DNA of 64,000 nt from Salvia splendens. Its lineage: Eukaryota; Streptophyta; Magnoliopsida; Lamiales; Lamiaceae. Within the stretch, counting starts at the first letter, position 1; the number at the start of each line of letters is the position of its first letter. Position numbers and translations under genes: made by a program. The notes under the pieces are model-generated. The model ran no database searches, had not been told where the DNA came from, and saw nothing but the letters and a program-made list of their open reading frames with translations. The stretch spans positions 17,002,293-17,066,292 of the forward strand of contig NC_056047.1 of the NCBI RefSeq assembly GCF_004379255.2. The letters run 5' to 3'. This document shows positions 21,821 to 33,573 of this stretch, in pieces.

Positions 21821-22777
21821 AAGCTCTTAGACACATGATATAAGATATTACTCAATTCAAAGTGCCTTGGATAGAGGTAACAATGTTAAAAATTCATGAA
21901 TTTTTCAATCGGTGTCTAAAGTGATAGGAAGAACGAGAACTAAAAATTTGTATTAATGTATTTTGAAACACCATTAATCGAATCATTTAATTACTTGTAT
22001 AAGTTAGCCCATTATATATATATATATTCAAAAAATACAGTCCCATGTTTAAAAAATTAGCGTCATTCCATGCATCACATAAATATCTAATTCAGTCATA
22101 TAGAAGTAATCAGTTACTTTGTTTTATATAATTATAGTAAGGTCTTCATTATTTGTTGATGATGTGATGATCAGGATTGTCCCATCATGCTTTCGATTTG
22201 GTCAACTTTTTAAAAAATTAATGTTTCGTTATGAGAGCAGTTCGAATCCTCCCACATATATGAATTTGGATTAATTTATTTTATTTATCTTACAACTGCA
22301 GGAAAGTTAGAGGTTAAACTTTATAAATTATAGTACCAAAGTAGTGTTGATTAGCCCAACGTCAACTTTCATGCTTCTATTATTTTTAAAGTAATAAAAT
22401 AATAAAAATTGATGTCGACAACAATAAAAAGACAAGTGCAAATCACTGTCATATTTTACCAGTTTTGTTTTTTTTTTCTATTTATCCATTTACCCTGCTG
22501 TGTTTCCCTGTTAATTTTTTTTAATTTATTGTTTGACCCAATTTTTTTTGTTCGAATTTGTGCTCTCTATAGAATTTGTCCGTATTAGTTCCACATATAT
22601 TCCCACAAAAAGTCGAAGTCTTTTCCCTATAATTAATTATAACTAACTGTTCCCTCATTAAATATTACAGTACAAGGTTACAACTAATTGAATGATAGTA
22701 GTAATTTTCACGACTTCATATGTGTCAATCTAAATTAAGAATGTAAAACCTTTTTATTACCATTGAGTAGAATAATA
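21821..22777. other. AT-rich intergenic DNA
   Basis: No gene, RNA or delimited repeat is seen between the TRIM and the Stowaway element. Confidence 0.5.
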
Positions 22778-22956
22778 CTCCCTCCGTCCCGTGTTACTTG
22801 CATTTATTTCCTTTCTGGGCGTCCCAAGTTATTTGCACTCTTTCTATTTTTAGTAAAAATTATCACATACAGCCGCAATTGTTGACTTTGCTATACACTC
22901 ATTCCTTAATCTCCGTGCCGAAAAGCAAACGCGCGAGTAGCACGGGACGGAGGGAG
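22778..22956. mobile_element. Stowaway MITE, 179 bp
   Basis: TA-flanked, with long inverted ends: CTCCCTCCGTCCCGTG on the left and CACGGGACGGAGGGAG on the right. The same family occurs inverted at 54286-54464, also 179 bp, and in a shortened form at 56821-56988. Confidence 0.9.
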
Positions 22957-23473
22957 TAATATTGTTCCTTAAAGTAAAAACAAAGGATTATACCCTCAAT
23001 TTCGACATTTTTTTACATAGCTCTTCCACAAAGGAGTACAATTTTTGCAACACAATGCATTAACGTGTCATTTGTGCAGCATAAAACTTTTGTTTTTACA
23101 ATTATACTATATTCTTTGAATTAGAAATATTATATAATGATTACAAAAATACATAATCGAAATAAAAATATGCTTAAACTAGACGAATAGTTGAATTGTA
23201 GAAATAAATTGAAAAATAATCTGATTAAGAAATAAAATTATGATGTGAAAAGAGATGAAATTAAGGTGAGAGTATTTATAGATGTAGAAATGAATAATAG
23301 TATTAGTACAATAATCTTATTTGTGAAACAATCTTCATATAATATAGAGATTAAATAAGATGCAGCTTTCAATAAGAGAAAATGATCTCAAGAAGAAAAT
23401 TTGTTTGTGTAAATATATAGACATACATAATCCACGTCACTCCCAGCATTGAACGAATTGTTTCTCACCATAA

Positions 23474-23710
23474 GAGCGTCCACTATGGAGTGGACGCGGC
23501 GGACGCCGCGAAGGGGGCGGTGGGGGGCGGTAGGCGCGGCTATTATAGTGGGGGGTGTCCGCCGCGAGGGTGGACGCGGCTGGTGGGGGGAGGGCGGCGC
23601 ACGAGGCTTCGCCGCGAGTGGGGCGAGGACGCGGCGGTGGGTGTATAGACGCGGCTATAGCCGCGGCTATTATAGTGGCGGATATCCGCCGCGGCTATAG
23701 CCGGATTTTT
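23474..23710. repeat. GC-rich palindromic subterminal region of Harbinger A
   Basis: GTGGACGCGGC-type words are repeated. Around 23650-23705 the words CGCGGCTATAGCCGCG and GCGGATATCCGC form near-perfect palindromes. This could bind transposase or block transcription. I infer no specific role. Confidence 0.6.
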
Positions 23711-23824
23711 TGAATTTTTTTTTTTTTCGTTTTTTCCTCTATATAAATACCACTCTCCCTCCTCCCCCACTCCCATTTTCACAAAATCCATACACCCACT
23801 TTCTACAAAAACACTCTCTACAAA

Positions 23825-25351
23825 ATGCACCGAGGAGACGACGAATCACCCGACACTGAGGAATCGAGATATGACAGCAATCCATCTCAGCCGTCGGCCC
23901 ATCATTCGCCGCCATCGGGATTTGGCGGATATGCTTCTCAGCCGTCGGGATTTGGCGGATATGCGGCTCCGTCACGGCCTTGGAGTTGGAATCAATCTCC
24001 ACCACCGTGGGCATCGAGTCCACCCCTTCCTCCATCTCAGTCGTGGAGATCCTCACCAACGCCGCCCCCTTTACATCGGAATCTGAGTCGTTCCGCTTTT
24101 TAAGATTACCGACCCAACCTAGACGCGCTTCACAAGCCGCGGCCGGGTTCCCCTTTCCAAGCCAGCCAATCTCCGATCACCGAAGCAGATCAAGACGCAT
24201 TTGATACTATGCTGGGTCTGCTCAGTTCCGGCATCCCAGATACGCCGGCAGCGCGGGTGGAAACACCCGTTCCGACCCGAGGAGGTAGCGGCAGTCGGGG
24301 CTCTGGTGGCGGTAAGGGCAGAGGCCCTAGGGGCGGAGGCGGCAGTCGTGGCACCGGCAACGTCGGTGGACGCTCGGGCAGCTGCCCCGGCATTGCGAGT
24401 AGCGAGGGCAGTGGCGCCGGCGGTAGCGGTGATCAGTCCGAGAGGTCCAGCCGCGGCAAGCCATACAGCAAAGACGAGAGCATTGTCGTGGCGAAGGCGT
24501 GGGATTCTATCACTTCGGACCCCGTGGTGGGTACCGATCAGGAGTCGGGGAGCTTTTGGAGGCGCGTCATGATGGCATACGAGGAATTCAAGCCCGACGG
24601 CGCCGAGAAGCGCGACCCAGAACAGATCCGAAAAAAGTTCGGTAGGATACTGCGGGCTACCAAGCTGTTCACGTCCATATACGAGAACAACCTTCGCCAC
24701 GCCGAGAGTGGCCAAACCGCAGCAAATGTGAAGACCCTGTCGGATGGCCAATACCGCAAGACGGGCCAGCCGAAGTTTACCTTGTGGGAGGAGTATCTTG
24801 TCCTCGCGGATTGTCCGAAATTCAGGTCGATCGTGGCGAACGAGGTGGAAACAGCTCCTGGCCCGAAGCGCACAAGGCACAACCTTGCCGGGGAATACAG
24901 CAGTGGGAGCGGCTCGCACGAGTTCGAGCAGTCCGACGAGCAAGTCGAAGAGCCAGCCGCGACTCACATTAGGCGACGACGGCCCATGGGACAACATGCC
25001 TCTATCCGCAGCACCAGAGGGGGTAGAAGTGCCTCCCGCCAAACGGCGGCCTCGTCCGGATCGCGCATCCCCCAGTCTGCCCCAATCCCACAGCCCGCGG
25101 TGCAACCCCACGAGGTATTGGCCAATACCATAGACGTAACGTTGATGCAACAACTGCAAGACGTATGCAGGTCATACGCAGGGGAAACTGACCCGTACGT
25201 CAGGAACGTCTACAAGAGGCTCATCAATCGGATTGAGAGTCGACTGGGATTGGTTGATAATGCGCCTGGGGATACCGCGGCCGGCAGCAGCGAGAGAGGA
25301 GGAGGAGGAGGAGAAGAAGAAGACGAGGAAGCCGACTCCGACACCGAGTAG
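23825..25351 (+). pseudogene. Harbinger ORF1 (Myb/SANT-like DNA-binding protein) with one internal stop
   Basis: One frame runs from ATG 23825 to the stop at 25349-25351 and is broken only by a TAA at 24101-24103 (codon 93). The downstream open part restarts at 24209 with 380 residues. It holds a Gly/Arg-rich linker, then the Myb/SANT-like trihelix starting YSKDESIVVAKAW (about residue 214 of the full frame), with W, W, F landmarks in SFWRRV and FTLWEEY. A Pro/Gln region and an acidic tail follow. ORF1 of PIF/Harbinger works with the DDE transposase, helping it bind the ends and enter the nucleus. A TATA-like box (TATATAAATA) lies near 23740. Similar proteins are often mislabelled glutathione S-transferase T3-like in plant annotation. 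The restart at 24209 could still give a protein with the DNA-binding domain. Confidence 0.82.
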
Positions 25352-28039
25352 ACGGTGCCGGAGTTTTGTAGTTGTATTTTATTTTAATTATTCGTTGTAT
25401 AATTTTACCGGTTTGCAATACAACGAATATTCGGCCCTAATTACCTCGTATTTTAGTTATTTACACTGCAATTATTTAAATTACATTTGATTGAAACTAA
25501 AAAATATTTAAAATGAAAATTGATTATAAAATTTGGGGGCTATTGGAGTTGTCCACTATAGTGGCGGAAATAGAATTTTGGGGCTATGGACATTAAAATT
25601 GGGGCTATGGACAAAAATTGGGGCGGGGCTATTGGGCGTGTCCGCCTTATAGTGGACACCCTAATAATCATCAGTTTGCTTTCAAACTGTATTCTTGCAC
25701 CACAAAACTGATGTTAAATCAAATCAGCGACGTTCATAGGCATTTCATCGATCTGTGTACTGTAATATTGCTCAATATCTCTAAGGATCTTGATGTCATC
25801 GGTTTTAACGAAGTTTATGGCAACACCCTGCATTCATTTACCATGGTAACACCTTTCATTCCCTGCGCCCAACAAAAAGATTTGGAAGAAAAGACGTGTT
25901 ACATAAGCTTGCAGCATACCTTTCGCCCAAAACGACAAGATCGTCCAATCCTATGGATGTAGAGCTCTCGATTGTTTGGAAGATCGTAATTTATCACCAA
26001 GGAAACCTACGGAAACTCAATGCAAAGACAACAAATAAGTTATTGTTCAATATCCTTATATTTAACTTGGAATGATAGAGAAACAGTAATTGGAGCTTCG
26101 AAGGAAATACAATCTCAGAACTATCAAACTAGATGGCAACAACAAGAAATAGCAGTACCTGTTGAACGTCCAATCCCCTAGCCCAAACATCTGTGGTGAT
26201 AAGTACACGAGTCTGGCCAGATCGGAATTCACCCATAATCGCATCTCGCTCCTTTTGAGGCATATCTCCACGCATGGATGAGACCGTAAAGTTATTCTCA
26301 CGCATTTTCGCTGTCAGCCAATCAACCTGACATTCAGAGAGGAAAAATGAAAAATGTAATCAAGAGCCATCTAGAACCTACATTTCAGTTCAGAATCTTC
26401 AGATAAATCTTAATCTAAACTCCAGAGATTAACAAAATTATTTCTAGGGAAACAAATAGCTTATGCAAGGAATCTGAAGGTTCAAGAATTCATATAGCAG
26501 AATTTCTTTGAATTTTTTGGAGTGAATTCTCAAAATGTTATTTTGGTTAAGATTTACTAAATAAAATTCACAGGAAAAACACACCAAGTGAAGGGAGTGA
26601 CAATACACATAACTACTTGCCTTATGAAGAATGGTAATAGTATAAGGTTTAACAGAGAAACAATGTGAAACCAAATGGAGGGGAAAAATACCTTGCGCTT
26701 TGTGTTGCAAAATATAACTGCCTGGGTTATGGTAAGTGTATCGTATAAATCACATAGTGTATCGAATTTCCATTCTTCTCTTTCAACTGCAACGAAGAAT
26801 TGCTTGATACCCTATACAAAAAAATCCATAAACAAGAATGAGAACATGGCTTCCTTCCAATATTTCATGATTTCATCTTGAAAGCTAAGGCATAAAAAGC
26901 CACAAACAAAAATGAGAAACATGGCATCCATCCAATATTTCATGATTTCATCTTGAAAGCTATGGCATTTTGATTAGTTTCTAGCTGCATAAGACCAGAA
27001 ATACAAAGCACCATTGAGCACTACATAGACAAAAGTGAACACTTCTATTTTGTAGTTGGACATTAACGTGCCCAAACACAACATATATATAGGCATGAAA
27101 CTAGTTTCTTTCTTTTCTAATTACATGATTTACATTTAAATAAAATCTTGTTTAGTGGTTCACAACATGAGATGGACTGAGAAAATGAATCATATCCTTC
27201 CCTCAATCGTGTTGAAATATTTTTACTAGTATAAAAGCAGTAATATAATAGAAGATAGCTCACCTCCAGAGTCAATTCATCACGCTTCACTAGGATGCGG
27301 ACTGGATCAGTCATAAATTTACTTGTAATCTCCAATATTTCATTTGGGAGGGTGGCAGATATTCAGTAATTATAGTACTAACATCTAAAAGAAAATGCAT
27401 CCTCCAAATCTACCAGTGAGGTTCAGCTAAAAGTTTCCAAACTTGTGTTTATACTAGTACAACAAAAGAAACCATTCCCAACACCTCCGCATTTTCATGG
27501 TTAAACACCTAGCAACAAGTATGAACTAGACAGATAATGAATACGATCACTTCTAGCGCGATGCTGTGTCTGCATAAAGACGAGACAAAACAAAGTACAA
27601 CGATAGAGGGCTAGGTACCTGCAGGTCAGGTGGAAGGTATCTGTAAACATCATAAATCTGATCCTTAAATCCTCTGCTCAACATTTCATCAGACTCGGCC
27701 TGATAAAGTTGAGAAAATAAAATAAGAATCAAGATAACCTAGTTATACAATAGGCCAATCTCCAAATGTAAATGAACTCACCAGAATCAATATTTTAATT
27801 GCTCTAGTTCGCAAAGTTCTTCTTTTGATCATGTCACAAACCCTGCCAGGAGTCCCTGACACCACCTGAACCCCATGCTCTAGTTTTCTTATATCCCCCC
27901 CCCACACTTTTGCCGCCAACACAAGCATGAGCTTGCACATTTATATAGTCACCAATTGCCAGTAGAAAAAATCGGGTTTATAGGCTACTTTGCCTTTAAA
28001 ATAACGTAAATGTACTCATTTTGTTATCTCTTCCATATA

Positions 28040-28310
28040 TGGGAAAAACGCCACCTGCGTTGGCGTGTCTATAAGTAAAGACGACAGCATAGTTGGCGTT
28101 TTATAATGTCCTCGTATTTTCTCCAAATACAATTTAAATAAAACACGCCAACTGGGTTGGCGTGTATAATTAAAAAACGCCTTAAAGGTTGGCGTGTTTA
28201 GGAAATTAGAAACGCCGAAGGGAATTGCGTCTTTAGGTAAATACGTCATCACGGTTGGCGGGTTATAATAGAAAAACTCTAACACGAGTGGCGTGTTTAT
28301 ACAGAATGAT
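28040..28310. repeat. Array of ACGCCAAC / GTTGGCGT palindromic modules, left arm
   Basis: Within 270 bp the words ACGCCA and TTGGCGT occur about ten times in alternating orientation. A perfect 10-bp stem lies at 28143-28152 and 28156-28165 with a 3-base loop. The mirror array is in the right arm at about 32170-32440. These may be transposase binding sites. Confidence 0.75.
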
Positions 28311-28949
28311 ATAGCAGTCCAAATCGCGAAAAAACTCACAACACACACTTCGCGAAAAACTCATCCAAAGCAGCTCCTCTCGTTGCGATTTCGCCCTCCT
28401 CTTCGTGATTTCGCCCTCCATTCATCAATCGGTGCTAGTTTTCCCCAAATTCGTATATTTTTTTCGGTTAGTATGCTTATCTTTTACATTATTAGAGTAA
28501 TTGTTAGATAGTTAGCTAGGATTTGCAATGGGTTGTGAATTGAGTTGAAATTGATGTTGCATTGTTTGGGTTAAGTGAATTTGTGTATTGTTGAGATAGT
28601 TGAATATTGGTGTTTAGCTAGAGTATAAATTTGATTATAAACCTAAATCCTATGGTTGTTATAGCTTAAAAAGTGAGCAAATTGATTTGGTCTATGTGGG
28701 TTTTATTTGGCTTATAAACCTAAACCCTAGTGACAAATTATTGATGTATATTGTTTAGTTTGAATTGTTAATTTTGTGCAGGTGAATTGTGTTATGATTT
28801 TGAATGTGCAATGTTGTATAGGTGAAGTTGTGTATTGTGAATTATTTGATATTGGTGTTCCATTTTGTGATATTGGATTAAATTGTTTCTAATTATTGAA
28901 ATTGTTTAGGTTTGTTTAATTTGGATTATGAATGTTGTGTAGGTAATTT

Positions 28950-30460
28950 ATGGCATCATCTTCAACTTCTCGTCGTCGGCTCTTATGCGGTCCTGCGGAT
29001 CCTTCTGTATTGTATTTTCAGAGACAACACGTCATTAATAACATATGGGCAGGAGTTCCATCCGAAGATGTACGCTGCCGACGATATGAAGGAATCATTT
29101 GGGATGTTCCCATGGCAGTAGTGGACCAGATGGGGTTCGGTGGTATATTAAGGTGTGTTCAACCAAAGGACATTGACCACCATCTTATCACCGCATTGAC
29201 TAAACGTTGGAGGCCAGAGACTCACACGTTTCACTTTCCAGTCGGTGAAGCGACTGTGACATTGGAAAACGTGGAGGTCTTATAGGGCCTCAAAGTTGAC
29301 GGAGAGGCTGTGACGGGTTACATCCACACGAAGGATGTGGGATATTGGAAAGACGTGTGTTTGGATTTTCTAGGATTTGTGCCAGACACAGCTGAGTTGA
29401 AAGAAATGGTTTGGAAACAGACAAGCTTATCAAATCAATTGAGAATTGAGCTGAATGATGAGCACGATCACAACATATATGCTCAACGGACTCGTATCTA
29501 TTGTCTGTTATTACTTGGTGGGCTGATGATCCTAACGCCTCCGGAAATAAAATTCCGTTCTTCTACCTGCAATTTTTCATGGATATAGAACAGTGTTCTA
29601 ACTATAGCTGGGGTGGTGCGACGCTTGCTTGCTTGTACCACAATTAGTGTGAAGCTGCCGTTGCTAAGAGGACCGATGTCGGGAGAGCTTTAACTTTGTT
29701 ACAGCTGTGGGCTTGAGAGAGAATCCCAAATATTAGACCGAGGATGCTAAATCCCGTGCTTATAGACTACGCACCATGTGCAAGCGCGTAAGTTGTTCAC
29801 TAATTCAGTTTTTATGCTTACTGTTCATCAATTTCCGTGTTATTCGCTCGTAATTTAAATTTTTTAGATGGAATGTCCGGCGTCATATGTAAAAGCACCC
29901 GTAAATTGTATTGAAATTTTCCGAGATCAGTTCTCCATGATGCACGCCAACCAGGTAATTCATATACCTATAAATTGTTTTTATTTGTGGTTTTTGATTG
30001 AAATTATTTTGAATAAATTTGTTTCACATGTAGTTTATTTGGAGGCCTTATCTCCAGCGGAACTTGCCGGATATGAACGTCGATAACAACTCTTATTTGT
30101 TGGAATCTGGTTGAGCCACATCTGCCACAATGAGTGTTGCGACAATTTGGGATTGTCCAACCGTATGTCCCGCTCGTCCACCGCTTCCACGGTTCTGATT
30201 TTACGAAACAGGATCTCCGTGGAAAATCTGGCCGGAAAAGGGCTGAGTGGCACGCCCATCATATAAAGGAGTGGGACAATAGGCACGACTTGGTGTGGAC
30301 TGCTGTGGAGTACACTATGGAGCCTGTTGCAACCGATGAATATATGAATTGGTTTCGCCAAATAACTGTGGTATATTTAACCAAACCTGGCTTGCATCCT
30401 GAAGATGGCTTCTACGAAACGGCATCTTCTCATAACTTCGCGATAAATTGCAAAAACTAG
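28950..30460 (+). pseudogene. Plant mobile domain (PMD/MAIN-like) gene, decayed
   Basis: The first part (28950-29285) starts [10 protein letters not shown]. It reads the PMD hallmarks [17 protein letters not shown] and [13 protein letters not shown], and stops at TAG 29283 where the family has VLxGL. The frame then continues (GLKVDGEAVTGY) to about 29530, where it shifts. A middle segment with WNVRR-like and KAPVNCIEIFRDQF words (29868-29970) and a last segment at 30134-30460 (VMRQFG-like start, then FGIVQPYVP, GKSGRKRAEW, YMNWF) complete the domain. It lacks the IHPHVL residues present in the right-arm copy. PMD proteins occur both as host genes (MAIN, MAIL1) and inside MULE and LTR elements. 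Here it is transposon cargo. Confidence 0.85.
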
Positions 30461-30638
30461 TAATTTTTTTAAATTCATATTATATGTAATTAACTTTGAA
30501 AATTGTAGGTGGAGACGCTTCACAACATACGCCACTTTCTAGGGGTAGATGGAGAAGCATCGTTGATCCTCCTTTTTATTTAAAAAAAAACACGAAAATT
30601 GATGAACAGTAAGCATAAAAACTGAATTATTGAACAAC

Positions 30639-31496
30639 TTACGCGCTTGCACATGGTGCGTAGTCTATAAGCACGGGATTTAGCATCCTCGGTCTAATAT
30701 TTGGGATTCTATCCCAAGCCCACAGCTGTAACAAAGTTAAAGCTCCCCCAACATCGGTCCTCTTAGCAACGGCAGCTTCACACGAATTGTGGTACAAGCA
30801 AGCAAGCGTCGCACCACCCCAGCTATAGTTAGAACACTGTTCTATATCTATGAAAAATTGCAGGTAGAAGAACGGAATTTTATTTTCGTAGGCGTTCGGG
30901 ATCATCTGCCCACCAAGTAATAGCAGACAATAGATACGAGCCCGTTGAGCATATATGTTGTGATCGTGCTCTGCATTCAGTTCAATCCTCAATTGATTTG
31001 ATACGCTTGTCTACTTCCAAACCATTTCTTTCAACTCGACTGCGTCTGGCACAAATCCTATAAAATCCAAACACTCGTCCTTCCAATATCCCACATCCTT
31101 CGTGGGAATGTAACTCGTCACAGCCTCTCTGTCAACTTTGAGGCCTCATAGGACCTCCACGTCTTCTAATGTCACAGTCGCTTCACCGGCTGGAAAGTGA
31201 AACGTGTGAGTCTCTGGCCTCTAACGTTCAGTCAATGCGGTGATAAGATGGTGGTCAATGTCCTTTGGTTGACCACACCTTAATATACCACAAAATCTCA
31301 TTTGGTCCACTACTGCCAAAACATGGGGATGTATGGGAACATCCCAAATGATTCCTTCATATCGTCGGCAACGTACATCTTCGGATGGAACTCCTGCCCA
31401 TATGTTATTAGAGACGTGTTGTCTCTGAAAATACAATACAGAAGGATCCGCAGGACAACATAAGAGCCGACGACGAGAAGTTGAAGATGATGCCAT
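30639..31496 (-). pseudogene. Inverted duplicate of the 5' part of the PMD gene
   Basis: Starting at 31496 on the minus strand it repeats the first two thirds of the PMD gene at 28950, including IHPHVLAVVDQM, which the left copy lacks. It carries TAG instead of the Trp codon before RPETHTF (about 31220) and TGA at the VLYGL position. After that the frame stays open through GGQMIPNAYENKIPFFYLQFF to the PCASA end (30639-30992). So the two copies hold different damage and neither is intact. The last third of the domain is absent on this side. Confidence 0.85.
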
Positions 31497-32169
31497 AAAT
31501 TACCTACACAACATTCATAATCCAAATTAAACAATAAACAAACATAAACAATTTCAATAATTAGAAACAATTTAATCCAATATCACAAAATGAAACACCA
31601 ATATCAAATAATTCACAATACACAACTTCACCTACACAACGTTGCACATTCAAAATCATAACACAATTCACCTACACAAAATTAACAATTCAAACTAAAC
31701 AATATACATCAATAATTTGTCACTAGGGTTTAGGTTTATAAGCCAAATAAAACCCAAATAAACCAAAACCCACATAAACCAAATCAATTTGCCCACTTTT
31801 TAAGCTATAACAACCCTAGGGTTTAGGTTTATAATCAAATTTATACTCTAACTAAACACCAATATCTCAACTATCTCAACAATACACAAATTCACTTAAA
31901 CTCAAACAATGCAACATCAATTTCAACTCAATTCACAACCCATTACAAACCCTAGCTAACTATCCAACAATTACTTTAATAATGTAAAGATAAGCATACT
32001 AACCGAAAAAAATATACGAATTTTGGGAAAACTAGCATCGATTGATGAATGGAGGGCGAAATCACGGAGAGGAGGGCGAAATCGCGACGAGAGGCGCTGC
32101 TTTGGATGAGTTTTTCGCGAAGTGTGTGGTGTGAGTTTTTTCGCGATTTGGACTGCTATATCATTCTGT

Positions 32170-32440
32170 ATAAACACGCCACTCGTGTTGGCGTTTTTCT
32201 ATTATAACCCGCCAACCGTGATGGCGTATTTACCTAAAGACGCAATTCCCTTCGGCGTTTCTAATTTCCTAAACACGCCAACCCTTAAGGCGTTTTTAAT
32301 TATACACGCCAACCCAGTTGGCGTGTTTTATTTAAATTGTATTTGGAGAAAATACGAGTAAAATACGAGGACATTATAAAACGCCAACTATGCTGGCGTC
32401 TTTACTTATAGACACGCCAACGCAGGTGGCGTTTTTCCCA
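32170..32440. repeat. Array of ACGCCAAC / GTTGGCGT palindromic modules, right arm
   Basis: The mirror copy of the array at 28040-28310, with the same order of modules and a few substitutions. It also has a small extra duplication, AAATACGAG, near 32350. Confidence 0.7.
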
Positions 32441-33143
32441 TATATGGAAGAGATAACAAAATGAGTACATTTACGTTATTTTAAAGGCAAAGTAGCCTAT
32501 AAACCCGATTTTCTCTTGCCAGTATCACTTTTTCTGTTTGAGAAGCCAACTCTCTAGTAGGAGATAAAATCAAGGCTTGCACCCTAATTTTTAGTGATAT
32601 AGTATAAAATAGGATAAGCAAAATAGGCAAAAATGTTCAATTAACTATAGAAACAACAAAAATACACCAATGGTGAAACCTCAAGTAGCATAAAAACAAT
32701 TTTAATTAACTGAGCACAAAATTAAACCGATTCTTCCATGAAACCATAAACTATTAGAGCAAAAAAGTAGAAAGGGGATAATACGCATACTCTGATGACT
32801 TGGTATCGACAATTTGGCAAACAGTCAGAGCGATCATTGAGGTCTTTCCAGTAGCGGATTGCGCCTGAGCAATGACGTCACGGTGGGAGATGATCGGAAG
32901 GACCGCGCGCTGTTGGATAGCGGACGGCTTCTCGAAGCCGTAATTGTAGATTCCGCGGAGGAGCTCCTCCTTTATTCCCATCTCGTCGAAGCTCATGATT
33001 GGCTCCACACCTTTCGAGGTCTCGAACACGAGCTTCGCATCGTCTTCCTCCATTGCACGCCGCCCCCGCCGCCGACATGGTGCTTGAATCAGTCGGAAAC
33101 AGAATGTAATTTTGCCCTAGCTTTTCAATTTTGCGAATTGCCC

Positions 33144-33182
33144 CATTCTAATTCTAATTCTAATTCTAATTCTAATTCTAAT
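33144..33182. repeat. (ATTCTA)n microsatellite
   Basis: Six uninterrupted ATTCTA hexamers lie about 90 bp upstream of the helicase pseudogene start, in what would be its leader or promoter. Confidence 0.9.
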
Positions 33183-33295
33183 AAGCCTAAAAATGCTATT
33201 TATTTTACTTAAAGTCGTTGTGGCGGTGGACTGTACACGGACTATATTCGGGTTATGGAATAGAAATGATGAAATAATTAATACTAAAATGTATA

Positions 33296-33573
33296 TTCTC
33301 TCCGTCCCTAAATTTTATCACACTTTGATCGGGTACTAGTTTAAAAATATAATGAAAAGTGAGATGAAAAAATAGATCGGGCACGAGTTTTAAAAATATA
33401 ATAAAAAGTGAGATAGAAAAAAAATAGTGAAATGTGTATCCTACTTTTTTATATTAATTTTATTAATTGAATATATAGTCCACTAGCAAAAATGATAAAA
33501 AAAAAATTAAATGTGACAAAATTTTTGGGACGGAAATGGAAAGATGTGACAAACTTTCTTGGAGAGAGGGAGT
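33296..33573. mobile_element. Stowaway-like MITE, diverged
   Basis: The left end has CTCTCCGTCCCTAAATTTTATCAC and the right side GGGACGGAAATGGAAAG followed by GAGAGGGAGTA. The ends match the CTCCCTCCGTCCC family imperfectly. There is an internal duplication around GATCGGGTACTAG and GATCGGGCACGAG. Confidence 0.6.

Larger units (their letters stand above)
23474..25661 (+). mobile_element. Non-autonomous PIF/Harbinger element A
   Basis: 2188 bp with imperfect inverted ends, GAGCGTCCACTATGG on the left and CTTATAGTGGACACCC on the right. The target duplication is TAA (23471-23473 and 25662-25664). A 3-bp TWA-type TSD and GAGC/GGGC-TCCAC ends are typical of PIF/Harbinger. It carries ORF1 but no transposase. 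The left 230 bp are very GC-rich with GCCGCGGCTATAG palindromes. Confidence 0.85.
27965..32515. mobile_element. MULE with about 1.9-kb terminal inverted repeats
   Basis: 4551 bp flanked by the 9-bp target duplication TTGCCAGTA (27956-27964 and 32516-32524), the Mutator-type TSD length. The left end GAAAAAATCGGG and the right end (reversed) GAGAAAATCGGG begin inverted arms that match over 27965-29842 and 30588-32515. The spacer is only 745 bp. No mudrA-type transposase is present. The cargo is a PMD gene: its 5' part is duplicated in both arms and its 3' part lies only in the spacer. The insertion point is inside the second coding exon of the eIF4A-III-like pseudogene. Confidence 0.92.
25714..33053 (-). 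pseudogene. EIF4A3: eIF4A-III-like DEAD-box RNA helicase, broken and split by a MULE
   Basis: Exons on the minus strand: 33053-32791; 32583-32516 continued at 27955-27782 across the MULE; 27699-27619; about 27377-27264; 26811-26692; 26326-26159; 26006-25920; 25827-25714 (stop). Together they match the whole eIF4A-III family, the exon-junction-complex helicase, from [11 protein letters not shown] to NVADLI. Introns are kept, so this is a gene duplicate and not a retrocopy. Damage: motif I AQSGTGKT reads AQSATGKT; motif II DESD reads AESD; motif VI HRIGRSGR reads HRIGRSCR. A run of nine G (27897-27905 read on the minus strand) shifts the frame. The exon near 27377 has an in-frame TGA and a poor junction. 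ATP binding, hydrolysis and translation would all fail. Exons at 26811-25714 are otherwise well kept, which points to fairly recent loss. Confidence 0.9.

Noticed and set aside
24119..25159. Long minus-strand frame of 346 codons
   Set aside because: It is antisense to the Harbinger ORF1, with its GC-rich codons, and shows only low-complexity Arg/Ala/Pro runs and no domain.
27117..27335. Small minus-strand frames around the helicase exons as separate genes
   Set aside because: They are single exons of one eIF4A-III-like pseudogene that read into introns.
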